Under the pieces are notes generated by a model. It saw only the letters and a program-made list of their open reading frames with translations. It did no database searches and was not told the DNA's origin. 64,000 nt of DNA from Podocnemis expansa (taxonomy: Eukaryota; Chordata; Testudines; Podocnemididae): assembly GCA_007922195.1 (NCBI GenBank), contig ML681992.1:44399396-44463395 (forward strand), read 5' to 3'. The position numbers and the translations under genes are program-made. Shown here piece by piece: positions 10,421 through 21,995 of the stretch (the first letter of the stretch is position 1; every line of letters begins with the position of its first letter).

Positions 10421-11510
10421 GGGTATGTCCACACAGGGCTTTTATTTTGAAACAACACTGGCTGTTTCGAAATTAAAGTCCCTATGTCCAAAAGATGTTT
10501 TCTTGTTTCGAAAGGAGGGAGCTCCTCATTTGGAAACAAGAGCCTTCTTTTCGAAACAGCTTAAACCCACTTTGCTTTTGAAAGGAGGGTTATTTCAAAA
10601 CCAGTGGTTTCGAAATAAGCAGTTTGGACAAGTTATTTCGAAACAAGGATTCTTTTGAAATAACAAGGACCTTCCCCAGCACCCTGGCCAGGGATGGGTG
10701 CTGAGTGGAGTGCAGGGGGTCAGAGGGTGCCCCAGCTGGCTTCCCCTGCTTCCCCTTGCTGGGAGCAGGGGGGAACGGGAGCCTCAGCCCCCTTCGCCCC
10801 CCCCACCCCCAGCAAGGGGATGGGGGGGAAGCCGGCTGGGGCTGCCCCCAAGCCTGGGGCACCCCACCCCTGGGCTTCCTCCGTCCCCCCGCAGCCCCTG
10901 CCTGGCGCGGGGGGGCCTCCCCCGCCCCCCCCCACGGCCCACGCTGGGCGCGAGGGGGCTTCCCGGGTGCTGCGCTGGGGAAGCCCCCCCGCACCAGGCA
11001 GCAGCTGCGGGGTGACAGAGGAAGCCCCCCATGCCCAGCAGGGGCCACGGGGGGGGCAGAGAAAGCCCCCTGCACCGGGCAAAAGCCACGCAGGAGGGGC
11101 AGAGCAAGCGCCCCTGCACCCGGTAGGGGCCGCGTGGGGGGGCATGGGGGAAGCCCCCCTGCCTGAGGCCGGACCCGTGGGGGGGGCAGGGGGAGCCTCC
11201 TTGCCCCTGCTGAGGTGGCGGGGGGGCAGGGGGAGCTGCCGTTCGCCCCTGGCCAGAGCCGCAGGGGACAGGGGAATCCCAGGGGCAGGACTTCCCTGGC
11301 CCAGCACAGGGCCTTCCTCCCCCTCCCCTCTCCTATTTCGAAATAGCATGTCACACTGGACATGCTATTTCGATTCCCTCCTTTTCCCTTATTTTGAAAA
11401 CACTTTTTTGTTATTTCAAAATAAGGTGTTTCGAAATAAGGCTTTATTTCGAAACAGGCTTGTTTCAAAACAGCTTGTTTAGAAACAAGCATTTGTGTGT
11501 GAACATAGCC
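10421..11510. mobile_element. Non-autonomous Harbinger-type element with GC-rich core
   Basis: Starts GGGTATGTCCACAC and ends GTGTGAACATAGCC, matching the Harbinger-1 ends. TTTCGAAA-type palindromes fill both subterminal regions (10440-10665 and 11335-11495). The core (10670-11330) is very GC-rich, with G and C runs and no transposase or Myb domain. Flanks are ttctttat and taaaattt, so a perfect 3-bp TSD is not evident. Long open frames across the core on both strands are low complexity. The core opening (ccccagcaccctgg) recurs at 17444. Confidence 0.75.
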
Positions 11511-13817
11511 TAAAATTTTTAAGCAAAAATACATGTGATCAAAATGTAACAAAGAAGCAACTGAAGAATTAAAGTAAAACGTCTATAGATTTTAAATGAA
11601 CCCAAAGCAGATTGCTAAAATGTCTGCGAATTTCTTTTGGGTCTGATACTGAATGGATGTAGCCAGGGCCATGTGGTAAGTGATTGCATCCTGACTGCAT
11701 TAAACAGTCTCAGGGACTGGAGCCAATTGTGGGCAGTGTTGGGGGTTTGTAAACACAGAAGTGCTGCTGTTTCAGCTAATACAAAAAAAATCTTGCTCTT
11801 CTGACTTCCTGAAGGCACATGTGTTTTCTATCTGCTGATAAGGAACTCAGTGATATTGAGTGTAGGTGGAAGAACTTAGCATTTTTAATGGGACATATGA
11901 AACTTTTCTCCCATGAATATGGTTTCATTTCATACCCAACATCTCCTTCTTTTAGTCTGCAGAGACTTTCTTGAAGCCTTACTCTTCTTATCCTGCCCAC
12001 TAAATATTTGTCATATACATTCATATCAAGATGACAGGCCAATAAATTAAATACATTGATATATTTGGCTCCCAGAATACCACATGTATGTTTCATGCGC
12101 TGTTCAGATATTTTTGAAACAAATCAATGTGGGAGAGCATCAGCTACTGGAAGAGCAAAGAAGTAGATATGTGTGGCACATGAAGTGTGAGCGTATATGG
12201 TTATGAATTTGTCATGGAAAACTAGGCAGAAATCTTGGAACCATCATGGTAAAAACAAATCAAATCATGCTATGGTTATGGCCACAAAAAATGTGGCCAT
12301 GTGTTTCTTCTTAACAATGAAGTGTTATAAAATGTAACATTCACACTGTCTGGCTGGCCTCAGGCTAGGCACCCTGCACAGCCAACAGTGACAGTCACCT
12401 GGAGGACTCTCCTGCCTGTCAGCCCAGCAGCTGGATGCTGCCTCATGGTCCTAGTGCTAGAAGAGGTCCAATTGTGTGTATGCTGGGTTGCCCAGCATAC
12501 ATAGAAGCAGAAAGTTATGGGAAAAGTTGTGGGAGGTCAGAAAAGTCACGAGAAGTTGGAAGAATCATGGAAGGTCAGGAAAGTCATGGGAGGGCACCAG
12601 AAATCATGGTTTCCATGACTTCCGTGGCCTCCGTGACTTATTCTGAGTCTTAGCTATGAGAAATGGCAGAAGAAGTTAAGTCCTCTGAGGATTCAGTCAA
12701 GAAAGTATGACAAAGGGAGGAATGGAAGAAAGGGAAAAATAAATAGAGCAAGAAGAATGGTTTTTGCAGTTGCAACTGAAATTTTAAGTAGGTAGAGAGG
12801 GCCAAAAGCTGGCCTCTGTTAATCTTGTATAAAACTAGAGTGATCTATTGACTTCTGCTGAGGGATAGTTTGAGATGGTTGGCAGTTGAATGGGCTTGCA
12901 GTTGGTTGAGCGGTCTGGCTGTTATTTAGAAAGGAGCAGACTGAGGAGAATGATGATGGGAAGGAGTAAGCATAGGGGCAGTTTTACGGATTTCGAGGTC
13001 CAAGGCAAAAAGTCAAGGTTGGACCCTCCCCCCCGCCTCCTGCAGGCCCCTTGACCCCACTGTAGGCCCACGGCAAGGGGCTCCTCTCCCCTGCAAGGCC
13101 CTAAGCAAATGCCGACACTACCCCTCTGCTAAGATCACCTATGAGTAGACATGTTCGGAAGTAGCTAACATTGGACTCCTTGTTGAAATAGAATTATTTC
13201 ACAGATCAGAATGATAAACTGAAGTGGGTCTAAGTAATTTATCATCTACCCAGGACTGGCTAACTAGACCCAATGGTATGAGGTGAGTCTATGACCATGA
13301 GCGATACGTCCCAGTATCAAAGTACAGCTCAGGATTCATATCTCAGTTTCCGCTAAAGTTTGGTGGTGTTATAGTCAGCTTTTTGGTCCCAACTATTAGC
13401 AGTGGAGTGAATTCCAAATTGGGGATCCACATGCTAACTTCCTCAGAGGAAGAGAGAGTTTTAGGATTCGAGGCTTGGCACCTCTCTGCTGCTAATAATA
13501 CACCTTAAAATGAATGTTGGGTGAAACAACAAAGGCTTGAAGTTGAGTTTTGCTTCAGAGGCTTGTCCATTTGCTTTACTGCTTACCTGGAACTGATTTG
13601 AACATCTGGAGTCTGCAGCACAATGCTAGGAAACACCGGGAAAGAGCCCTTCCTACTTAATTTATTTTTTCTTTTTCTTTTTGGCAAGATTTACAGCACT
13701 TCCACTTATAGTATGTACATGATAGTTATTAAGAGGAACACAGCCCATTTTTCAGTAATTGGGTCTTCCATATTTGGTGCCATCTGGAATCTAGATGTGC
13801 AGAGGAAGATGAGAGAA
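11511..13817. other. Mostly unique DNA
   Basis: No gene recognised. A small GTCATGG/GGTCAG-rich tract at about 12515-12640 has loosely repeated units and an inverted 'ccatgactt' end. A C-rich patch lies at 13020-13120. Confidence 0.4.
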
Positions 13818-13825
13818 TATGAAAA

Positions 13826-14129
13826 TTAAAAGAAGAAAAACCCAAAATACCAAGATGTCTGGTGCCGCTTTTAAAGACTAACAAATTTATTTATCGCATG
13901 AGCTTTCATTGGAGAAACATCTGGCACTTGACAATGGGGAACTTCCAGAATGAGTGGAAGACATTATTTTCCACCTGTTCTGTAAGTTCCCCATCTTCCA
14001 GTGTCTGGTGAAGTGGGATTTTCTCCCATGAAAGCTCATGCAATAAATAAATTAGTTAATCTTTAAAAGTGCCACCAGACTCTTTGTTTGTTTTGCTGAA
14101 CTAGACTAGCATGGCTGCCCCTTTGGAAC
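13826..14129. mobile_element. Short twin-tailed PLE (PLE-2)
   Basis: A minus-strand PLE 3' tail (to about 13925) meets a plus-strand 3' tail (about 13975-14129, ending 'ggctgcccctttggaac'). An 8-bp repeat tatgaaaa flanks it (13818-13825 and 14130-14137). No coding part remains. Confidence 0.7.
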
Positions 14130-14563
14130 TATGAAAAGAAAGTTAACCAAACCCTTCAGGACAACAGATAAACTCAGTTCAGGGTCATTTATTAGTAATC
14201 ATGTTTATAAGAAAATAAGAGCTGCCACAGAAGGCCAGACTAATGAGCCATTTTGTCTGGTATCCTGTCTTTGACAGTAGCCAGTACTAGAGATTCAAGG
14301 AAAGTGTATAGAACAGGGCAATTTTGGTGAGATTTACCTAAATGCCACTCCTGGCTTCTGGCAGTCAGAAGTTTAGCGTTGCCCTCCCCTGAGCATGAGA
14401 GTACCCTAAAGGCCAGCCCAGCATAGCGTTCCATGGTGCTAGGCACTGCACAAAGGCAGAGCGGTAGCCAGTCTCTGCCCCTAGGAGTTTATGATCCACA
14501 TGGATAAGACAGACACAGGGTGGCTATAGGAGTCTAGCACACAAGCAGAGTGGACAATGTAAT

Positions 14564-14831
14564 TGCAACAAGTAGTTGTGTGGCACTTTAAGACTAACAG
14601 ATTTATTTTTTTGCATGAGCTTTTGTGGGAGATGATCCCACTTCCTCAGATGCTTCGAAGATGGGTGAACTTACAGAAAGGAAGTTCACCCATCTTCGAA
14701 GCATCTGAGGAAGTGGGATTGTCTCCCACGAAAGCTCATGCAAAAAATAAATCTGTTAGTCTTAAAGTGCCACACAACTACTTGTTGTTTTTTTACTGGA
14801 CTAGACTAACACGGCTATCCCTTTTGACATT
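14564..14831. mobile_element. Near-palindromic PLE (PLE-3)
   Basis: Two PLE 3' tails in inverted orientation with almost no spacer (centre about 14683-14690), giving arms of about 115 bp that are nearly identical. The plus arm ends with the usual 'ggactagactaacacggc' tail. An 11-bp TSD, gacaatgtaat, flanks it (14553-14563 and 14832-14842). A transcript through it could fold into a long hairpin. Confidence 0.85.
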
Positions 14832-14842
14832 GACAATGTAAT

Positions 14843-15698
14843 GGCACCAAACTGCACAGTAGTTCAGTGACTTTTTTTAATAGTTAGGAGGGGATCAGCT
14901 AAGTGGAAAGAGAAGGCGAGGGGACTGAGGGGAACGGGGCAGGGACGGAGAGAACAAGGCATGTGTGGAATGAAATGAAACTGAAGGGATTATAGGGGGG
15001 TGAGGGGGACCAAACAGCACAGAGCAGAGAAATTCCACTTAATACTGTGCAGAGGGTTCTCTGAAGGCTCGGAGGTCCCTGTTGCTTCTTCCTCAGTTGA
15101 CTGGAGCCTCTGACTCCTGTGCAAGAACTCGGAGACCACAAGATGGGGGGCAGGAGGAAAGGCACCACATGGGTCCTACTGCTGAGAAAGAGAGAGAGAG
15201 AACCCCACACAGTTCTGGGTTCTGGCCAATGCTGGGGGAAAGGCTGGCTCCACTGGGTCAACTCTAAATGAGGTAAAGGTTGGGGAAAAGTGTGCCTCAT
15301 TTTATCCCACTTAGGCCATCCATCCTACAAAACACTAACTGCCAAACCAGCTGATGGGGAAAATGTGCCACATGTTTAGTTAACAGTGACTTTCAAGGTG
15401 CAAGCATTTCTTGTGGATTCTTGATCAGATGAGAGAAGCTGATAGCTTACAGAACTTTCTCAAGCCATGTACTCTATACATTCACTAGTCCCTAGAAAAT
15501 ATCTACACTGAAGAAATCAGGTGTATGGATTTTGTAAAAGTAACTGGCACTGATTTAATTAAAGATGGGCCCAAACTGAGACATCCCAACTGAGAGCTGA
15601 ACTTCCCCCAGAGCTGCAGGACGTTGGGATAGCTGGGATTTCGTTCTTGGATCCATCTCTGCTGGACATTTAGAAAACATGCTTAATACCCTTTCTAG
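14843..15698. other. Unique DNA
   Basis: No gene or confident repeat. Short GA-rich tracts around 15185-15205. Open frames lack recognisable domains. Confidence 0.4.
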
Positions 15699-15867
15699 CA
15701 GTGGTTCTTAGCCTGTCCAGACTACTAGACTTCTTTCAGGAGTCTATTTAGTGTACTCCAAGGTCCACCTCACTTTAAAAACTACTTGCTGACTAAATCA
15801 GACACAAAACCAGAAAAGAGTCTATTTATACAGAAAAGCGTCTAAAAATAAAAAAGAACATACTATT
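15699..15867 (+). mobile_element. Left half of a split hAT MITE
   Basis: Starts CAGTGGTTCTTAGCC, a hAT-style terminus, and continues through 'ttaaaaactacttgctgac' to 'catactatt'. It stops abruptly; matching downstream sequence resumes at 18915. I recognise the family as a common sauropsid hAT MITE from memory. Confidence 0.6.
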
Positions 15868-16196
15868 GTTGGGTTGGGGATCAATTCATGTACCAAAGCT
15901 GAGTCACTGACAGTGTAACAAAGAAGACCAGGATTCAGTATCTTCATCTCAGAGCTAACTGTTTATTGAGAAGCAGGTATCTCAGACAGAGAAAAAGAAC
16001 CACCAATGCCTCAATTTCCAAGCCTTAACCCTCAGTAATTATGCTGGCCCCATATCCTGACTGGTAAACAAAGTGGGATATCTACCACTCCTAAGTGAAG
16101 GCTGTCTCTTCTTTCTTCAAGTTCCCCCCATTTTCTGAGTCCCTTGTGTGATGTTGTCTGGGTCCAGGGGACTGTTTATGATTATATTTCATGTTA

Positions 16197-17412
16197 CCGT
16201 ATATAATCGGGTATAAGCCAATCTGGGCACAAGCCGACCCCCCAATTCTGAGCCCAGAAAAGAAGCTAAAATTGGTGACCCAGGTATAAGCCGCAGTCCC
16301 CTTTTGGCCTTGGCCCCCCCACCCACTGCTGCTGGCTTCCTCTGGTTTTTGACAGCTTCCCTACCCCAAAATCTCTGCTGCTGCTTTTCCCTTGCCCCCC
16401 TGCTGTCCATTCCTCACCCCTGCTGCCCCCTGCTCTGCCCTTTCCTCACTGCTACATCCCTGCTCACTTCTCAGTTTCCTGCTGCTGCCCCCTGCGCTGG
16501 CCCGTTCCTCACTGTTGCCCCCCTGCTCCCACCTGCTCTGCCCTTTCCTCACTGCTGTCACCCCTGCTCTGCCCTTTCCTCACTACTACCCCTGCTCACT
16601 TCAGTTTCCTCCTGTTGCCCCCTGCTCCTCCTGCTGCCCCCTGCTCTGACCTTCCCTCACTGCTGCTCTCTGCTCCTCCTACCGCCCCCTCCTCACAGCC
16701 GTCCCCTACTCCGCCCTTCCCTCACTGCTGCCTGCTACACCCCTGCTCTACCCCTTCCCCACTGCTGCCCCGCTGCTCCTCCTGCTGCCCCCTGGCTCTT
16801 CACTGCTGCCCCCCACTCCCTTCTCAGTTCGGTGCTGTTGCTCCCTTGTTCCCCAACACCCTTTCCCCGTCACCCCCAACCCCTGCTGCCACTCTTCCCA
16901 GCCTGCCAGGCACCCCCCCCATCCCCGGTCCCTGTTGCTGCTTCCCTGGGCTCCCCAAAAACCCTGGGTCCTCCTGCCACTTTCCCGGACTCCCCGACCC
17001 CCCCATGCCTGAACAGTGCCACCCCTTCCCTGGCCTCCCTGAACACCCCCCCCCCCACTGTCCCAGCCATCCCATCACTTTCCCCAACTCCCCGACCCCC
17101 TCCCCAACCCCCGGTCCCTGCCACCACTTCCCTGGCCTCCCTGAATCCCCCCTTCAATGTCCAGGCCAACCCCCCCCCGGGGCCCCCTTACATGGCCGCT
17201 CCAGACGCCGGGGTCCTTTCCTCACTCCAGCCCCAGCCCCCACCGACTGCCCAAGATGGCCACCCAGCAACACTGGGGCTCTGGCCTGCCACATGGTCTG
17301 GGAAACTCCTGGGAAGAGCTGTCTACCGTGTTCTCTTGAGTATAAACAGAGTGCCTGTTTTGAAGCCAATTTTCAGGCACAAAATTTTCAGCTTATACAC
17401 AATGATATACGG
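16197..17412. mobile_element. TA-flanked inverted-repeat element with C-rich core
   Basis: Ends are CCGTATATAATCGGGTATAA and, inverted, CCGTATATCATTGTGTATAA, each next to a TA dinucleotide (16195-16196 and 17413-17414). This suggests a Tc1/mariner-like non-autonomous element. The right inner end also carries 'aagccaattttcaggcac', similar to the left inner end. The core is pyrimidine-rich tandem repeat. No transposase. Confidence 0.6.
16390..17160 (+). repeat. Two degenerate C-rich minisatellites
   Basis: Part 1 (about 16390-16830) repeats a loose 'ccctgctctgccctttcctc actgctgcc' pattern of roughly 30-40 bp. Part 2 (about 16900-17160) repeats 'cttccctggcctccc(t/c)gaa' with spacers. Long Pro/Leu/Ser-rich open frames across it are a by-product of the repeats. 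Confidence 0.6.
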
Positions 17413-17419
17413 TATATTT

Positions 17420-17849
17420 GCATGGCACCCTGGAAGGAAGACCCTCCCCAGCACCCTGGTCAGGGAGGGGAGATGCAGGAAGGGCAGGGGAATGGAGCCC
17501 CAGGTGCCCAGCATCTCCTGCCGCTTGCTGGGTGGCAGGGAAAGGGAGCCCCAGTCCCCGGCTTTCCCTGCAGCTGCTGGGTGTGTGGGGAAAGGGAGTT
17601 CTGCGTGCCCAGCATCCCCCACCGCCCTGGGATCACAGGGAGCCCCATAACCCCTGCCACTGGCCAGGCGGTGGGGGCAGGGATCCCCATGCACCCAGTA
17701 TCCCCCGCTTCCCTGCCCTGTCCAGACATGCTAGTTCAATTTTTTTTGTCTAGACCTGTGAAATCAATTTAGCTTGAATCGATATAGACTTTTATATCAA
17801 TTCAGCTTAAACTGATTCAGCTTGAATTGATTTTACAATGTGTGTGTGG
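17420..17849. mobile_element. Right part of a Harbinger-type non-autonomous element
   Basis: Ends with 'gtgtgtgtggacatagcc', the inverted Harbinger-type terminus, preceded by tcgat/tcaat-rich subterminal DNA. Its GC-rich core opens 'ccccagcaccctggtcaggg', close to 10677-10693 in the element at 10421-11510. No left terminus is present, so it is truncated. Confidence 0.55.
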
Positions 17850-18914
17850 ACATAGCCTGAATCATTTGTATGCATGTGATTCACTTTGACCCTTTAACAT
17901 GTCTCATATTTTGTTGTTTTCTTTTTATGTTAAACCTTTAGTTGTAGTTACTAAAGGATTGGCTGGCAGCGTGGTATTTTGGTTAAGATCCAAGCCTACA
18001 TTGTTCTGGGTGATATGGCTAACCCTTTGGGATCAGGAGACCCTATCTCTTAAAGAGACCCAGTGGCCAGGTGGGGACCATAGGAGCTGATGTGCAATAA
18101 AGGGGGCTGCTTCTGTTTTGTTATGCTTGGTGACGATCAGAGTGGAGTTACTGGCTGGGAGACTGGTTTAAGGACCACCCATCAGTGGTTTGGGGTTTGG
18201 CCCCTGGTTTTGCAGCTAACCCTGATTTTTGCACATTCAGAAGGTTATCCCAGGAGGCCCAGGTCACACCCTGTAGAGGGGTCTTGGCTACCCCAGGGCC
18301 TTCAGATCTCTGATCCCTCATAGCAGGGCTTAGGTTACCCCAAGGCCCTCTGATTTCATGGCCCTCTTCTTTCCAACAGCATTATCAGCCTTCTTGGATA
18401 TGTGTCCATACAGATATTTAGCTAGCAAAACCTAGATACCATGTGATCTCTCTGATATTAATACCCTCTTGCCACAGAGGTCACATGTCTCCAAAATATG
18501 CTTTGCTAACAAATTATGTGACATATCCCTATTAATTCACCATTTGAGAGGGGGCTGCAGGAACTGGTTGATACACACTTACCATGAAGTACTCCCTTAG
18601 GCACCTGATGGCACTTCTTTCTATAGGGTCAGTGGACCAGGTCAGCTAACCCCAGATTCACCATTAGTTGCCTCTGCAAATATGCAGTAGGCTAAATGGC
18701 CACTGGCTGGCTGTGACCATTGGTCTTCCATAGCAACATAGCAGTTACCCAGGGCCTGCACAAACAGTCACGGCTCATGTTGATGGGAAGTGCCAAGATT
18801 GGCTTTTTCAGGGATTTTCCACAGTCTAGTGCTCCCAGAATTCCTAAGCAGTGAGGCTCACCAAACTTGTCTGTTGTGTTCTGTGGTATGGAGACTGAGC
18901 ACTGTCCCAACCCG
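17850..18914. other. Unassigned right part of the 3-kb insertion
   Basis: No gene or known repeat recognised. It ends 'cactgtcccaacccg' at the junction with the hAT right half. Confidence 0.35.
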
Positions 18915-19172
18915 ATTCCTGAAAAATCACTTACTTTCTCATTTGTAACCACAGAATTATAAATTGATTGATTGGAATGTAAATATTGTACTTAATACTG
19001 TATACAGTACACGAACAGGTCACTGTCTGTAGAAAATTTTAGTTTGTATTGACTTCACAAATGCTTTTTATATAGCCTGTTATAAAACTAAGCAAATAGC
19101 TAGATGAGTTGATGTACCCCCAGAAGGCATCTGCTTTCCCCCCTCTCACCTCTGGGGTATGTGTACAACTAA
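18915..19172 (+). mobile_element. Right half of the split hAT MITE
   Basis: Continues the element begun at 15699: 'cctgaaaaatcacttac', 'ttggaatgtaaatattgtac', 'agatgagttgatgtaccccc', fading near 19172 without a clean terminus. The join of the two halves is inferred from my memory of the family, so treat it as probable. Confidence 0.55.
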
Positions 19173-19755
19173 CTGAAAAGCTCTGCTGTATATCAACCAG
19201 TCAGATCTTAAATAATTTCACCATTCCATTTGTGTTACAATTATTTTACTTTTAGTGCAAATGTAATCACTCTGTGCATAATTACAACCTATAATATGGA
19301 AATAACATTGGAAGCCAATGTAATGACTCAGCAGAAAATAATAGTTGTTAGCAAGGTCTTTTCTTTTTATTAGGTGCTTATGTGGCCTTCCTCACAATAA
19401 TGCCCGAGTGCTTTTCAAACAAACAGAACAACACTTTCTCCCCCACTCCCAATGCAGGCCTTAACTAAAGTCAATTTTCAAAGGGATAGCCATGTTAGTC
19501 TAATCCAGCAAAAACAAAAAAACAAAAAAACCAAACAAACAAGGAGTCGTGTGGCACTTAAAGACTAACAGATTTATTTTTCACATGAGCTTTCATGGGA
19601 GAAAATCCCACTTCATCAGATGCTTCGAAGATGGGTGAACTTACAGAACGGAATGAAAATAAATGCAAGCGGGTGTAAAACATAGGATCAGGTCATATAA
19701 TAACAGCAAATCAGAGCAGTTTTTAGGTTCAAACCCTGGGAAGCCTGAAGTCAAA

Positions 19756-19986
19756 TTACCTTTTGTAATGGGAAAAGAACCCATAGTCTCGATTCCATCC
19801 TGCTTTCACAGAATTTAGCTTGCATATTAATTCGAGTTCAGCTGTTTCTCTTTGAAGTCTTGATGTTCCAGTCACATCTCTGATGACAGTCGTTAACAAA
19901 TCATTTATCGAGTGATTAGAAAGATGGAAGTGCTCAGCAACTGAGTTTTTTTGTTTTGTGATTTCTGATATCAGCTCTGTGTTCAT
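19756..19986 (-). pseudogene. PLE-4 endonuclease C-terminus, minus copy
   Basis: 76 codons read MNTELISEITKQKNSVAEHF through FFSHYKR, the segment after the GIY-YIG core in PLE proteins. No catalytic motif is included; it is a truncated fragment of the inverted 3' arm. Confidence 0.8.
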
Positions 19987-20019
19987 TTATTCTTTTGCGC
20001 AGGCATCATCCTGTTCAAC

Positions 20020-20985
20020 AATTTCCACTCCACAATCAAATTGAGCCTGGAACACTCCACACAGGAGATCCACTTTCTCGACACTACAGTACAAATCAGG
20101 GATAGACGCATCACCACCACCCTATACCGAAAACCTACTGATCGGTATAGTTACCTACATCCTTCGAGCTTCCATCCTAAACACACCACACGATCCATTG
20201 TCTACAGCCAAGCCCTGAGATATAACCGCATCTGCTCTGATCCCTCAGACAGAGACAGACATCTTGAGGATCTCTATCAAGCATTCTTGAAACTACAGTA
20301 CCTACCTGGGGAAGTAAGAAAACAAATTGACAGAGCTAGACAGGTTCCCCAAAGTCATCTACTACAGGAGAGGCCCAAGAAAGAAAACAACAGAACACCA
20401 CTAGTCACCACATACAACCCTCAAGTCAGACCTGTGCAACAGATCATTAAGGACCTACAGCCTATTCTAAAAGATGATCCCTCTCTCTCTCAAGCCTTGG
20501 GACACAGGCCTCTCGTTGCCTACAGACAGCCACCCAATCTTAAACAGATACTCACCAGCAACTACAGATCTAACTACAGAAATATTAAAGCAGGCACACA
20601 CCCCTGCAACAAACCACGCTGCCAAGTCTGCCCAAATAGCTGCACAATAGATACCGTAATAGGTCCTAATCAAGCCTGCTACTCTACTAATGTGGTCTAT
20701 GCCATCATATGCCAGAAATGCCCCCAACACCTTATACATTGGACAAACAGCACGATGCCTGTGCAAAAGAATAAATGAACACAGAGCTGATATCAGAAAT
20801 CACAAAACAAAAAAAACCCAGTTGCTGAGCACTTCCATCTTTCTAATCACTCAATAAATGATTTGTTAACGACTGTCATCAGAGATGTGACTGGAACATC
20901 AAGACTTCAAAGACAAACGGCTGAACTTGAATTAATATGCAAATTAAATTCTGTGAAAGCATGATTGAATCGAGACTATGGGTTC
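20020..20985 (+). pseudogene. PLE-4 reverse transcriptase C-terminus and GIY-YIG, frameshifted
   Basis: The plus strand encodes the reverse transcriptase after motif C (STQEIHFLDTTVQIRDRRIT, then TLYRKPTDRYSYLHPSSFHP), a linker with a Cys cluster (HPCNKPRCQVCPNSC, the zinc-finger-like part known before PLE nucleases), and the start of GIY-YIG (NVVYAIICQKCP). An extra C in the run at about 20722-20726 shifts the frame just before LYIGQTARCLCKRINEH, so the main frame stops at 20778. The C-terminal block (to about 20985) lies in another frame and has a stop in place of the usual Gly. Motifs A-C of the polymerase are missing through 5' truncation. Confidence 0.85.
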
Positions 20986-21449
20986 TTTTCCCATTACAAA
21001 AGGTAATTTGACTTCAGGCTTCCCAGGGTTTGAACCTAACAACTGCTCTGATTTGCTGTTACTGTATGACCTGATCCTATGTTTTACACCCGCTTGCATT
21101 TAGTTTCATTCCATTCTGTAAGTTCACCCATCTTCAAAGCATCTGACGAAGTGGGATTTTCTCCCACAAAAGCTCATGTGAAAAATAAATCTGTTAGTCT
21201 TTAAGTGCCACAGGACTCCTTTTTTTTTTTTTTTTGCTTAACTAAAGTGTTCGCTTTTGTAACAGCTTGGGATCAGCTGAGTTTCTAGAGAATGGGGCTG
21301 GCTCAGTCATTACAAAAGGTGATTCTCCATTCTTTTAACCTGTCCACATTCTTGTCAGTTATTCCATCCTGTTTGAATCCAAACAACTTCCTTAGTTTGC
21401 TTAAAAAATTCTGAACTGGTCTTGTGACTTACCCTTCTCTGTATTTATG

Positions 21450-21995
21450 CTTCTAGTTTCTTACTGTAACCTCCATTTTATCTGTCTGATGGGGTACGTC
21501 TACACAGACAGGTTTACTTCTAAATCAGTCCTTTCGAAAGGACTGATTTTGAAATAAAACCCTTATTTCGAAAGGGCTCCTTTCGAAATAGGGAAAACTG
21601 CGGGATTGCAACGGCCGTTATTTTGAAATGGATATTTCGAAATAATGCCAATTGGACCGCTGTTTTGAACAGCTGTTTCAAAACAACGGTGTTGTTTCGA
21701 AACAACTGGTCTAAAGGTGTTATTTCAAAATATCCATTTCGAAATAACGGCCATTTCGAGGAGGGGGAGGTTTTACTTTTTTGAAAGGACGATCCTTATT
21801 TCGAAAGGATGGACCTCATCCTTTCGAAATAAGGAAACGTCATGTAGACCAATTTATTTTTATTTTGAAATAATGCATGTTATTTCAAAATAAAAGAGCC
21901 ACGTAGACGTGCCCATGAAGTGGGATTCCACCCTTAAAAGCTTGGGCAATAAATACATTTGTTAGTCTTCAAAAGTGCAATAGGACCTTTTGTCC
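21450..21995 (+). mobile_element. PLE 3' end (PLE-5) split by a MITE
   Basis: PLE tail sequence up to 'ctgtctgatg' (21491) continues after the MITE as 'aagtgggattccaccc' and 'aataaatacatttgttagtc' (21918-21995). The original 'tgtctgatgaagtgggatt' of PLE tails is restored when the MITE and one atg are removed. The outer limits are approximate. Confidence 0.7.
21492..21914. mobile_element. Harbinger-type MITE inside PLE-5
   Basis: 423 bp, ends GGGTACGTCTACAC and, inverted, GGGCACGTCTACGT. TSD atg at 21489-21491 and 21915-21917. It is full of TTTCGAAA palindromes, including a perfect 26-bp one centred near 21535. No coding capacity. Confidence 0.85.

Larger units (their letters stand above)
15868..18914. 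other. Unclassified 3.05-kb insertion that splits a hAT MITE
   Basis: Bounded by att on both sides (15865-15867 and 18915-18917), as if a 3-bp target were duplicated. Ends carry an imperfect inverted motif, gttgggttgggg on the left and, inverted, cgggttgggacag on the right. It contains a TA-flanked C-rich element (16197-17412) and a Harbinger-type right half (17420-17849), and otherwise shows no recognisable protein. It may be a DNA transposon of unknown type, or the product of several events. Confidence 0.4.
19472..21236 (+). mobile_element. Penelope-like element (PLE-4), twin-tailed
   Basis: Flanked by a perfect 12-bp TSD, cttaactaaagt (19460-19471 and 21237-21248). The left part (19472-about 20010) is a minus-strand 3' end with the nuclease C-terminus. 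The right part (about 20011-21236) is a 5'-truncated plus-strand copy starting inside the reverse transcriptase and ending in a T-rich tail. Both outer ends are therefore 3' tails, as in PLE-1. Confidence 0.9.

Noticed and set aside
10418..11513. 3-bp TSD for the 10421 element
   Set aside because: Flanks (tat and taa) do not match exactly, so no duplication is claimed.
10590..11552. 320-codon frame on - and 262-codon frame on +
   Set aside because: Both cross the GC-rich core and the palindromic ends of a non-autonomous Harbinger-type element; no protein family seen.
16304..17772. Long Pro/Leu/Ser-rich open frames (up to 448 codons) on +
   Set aside because: They follow C-rich tandem repeats inside a TA-flanked element and have no domain; open frames arise because C-rich DNA lacks stop codons.
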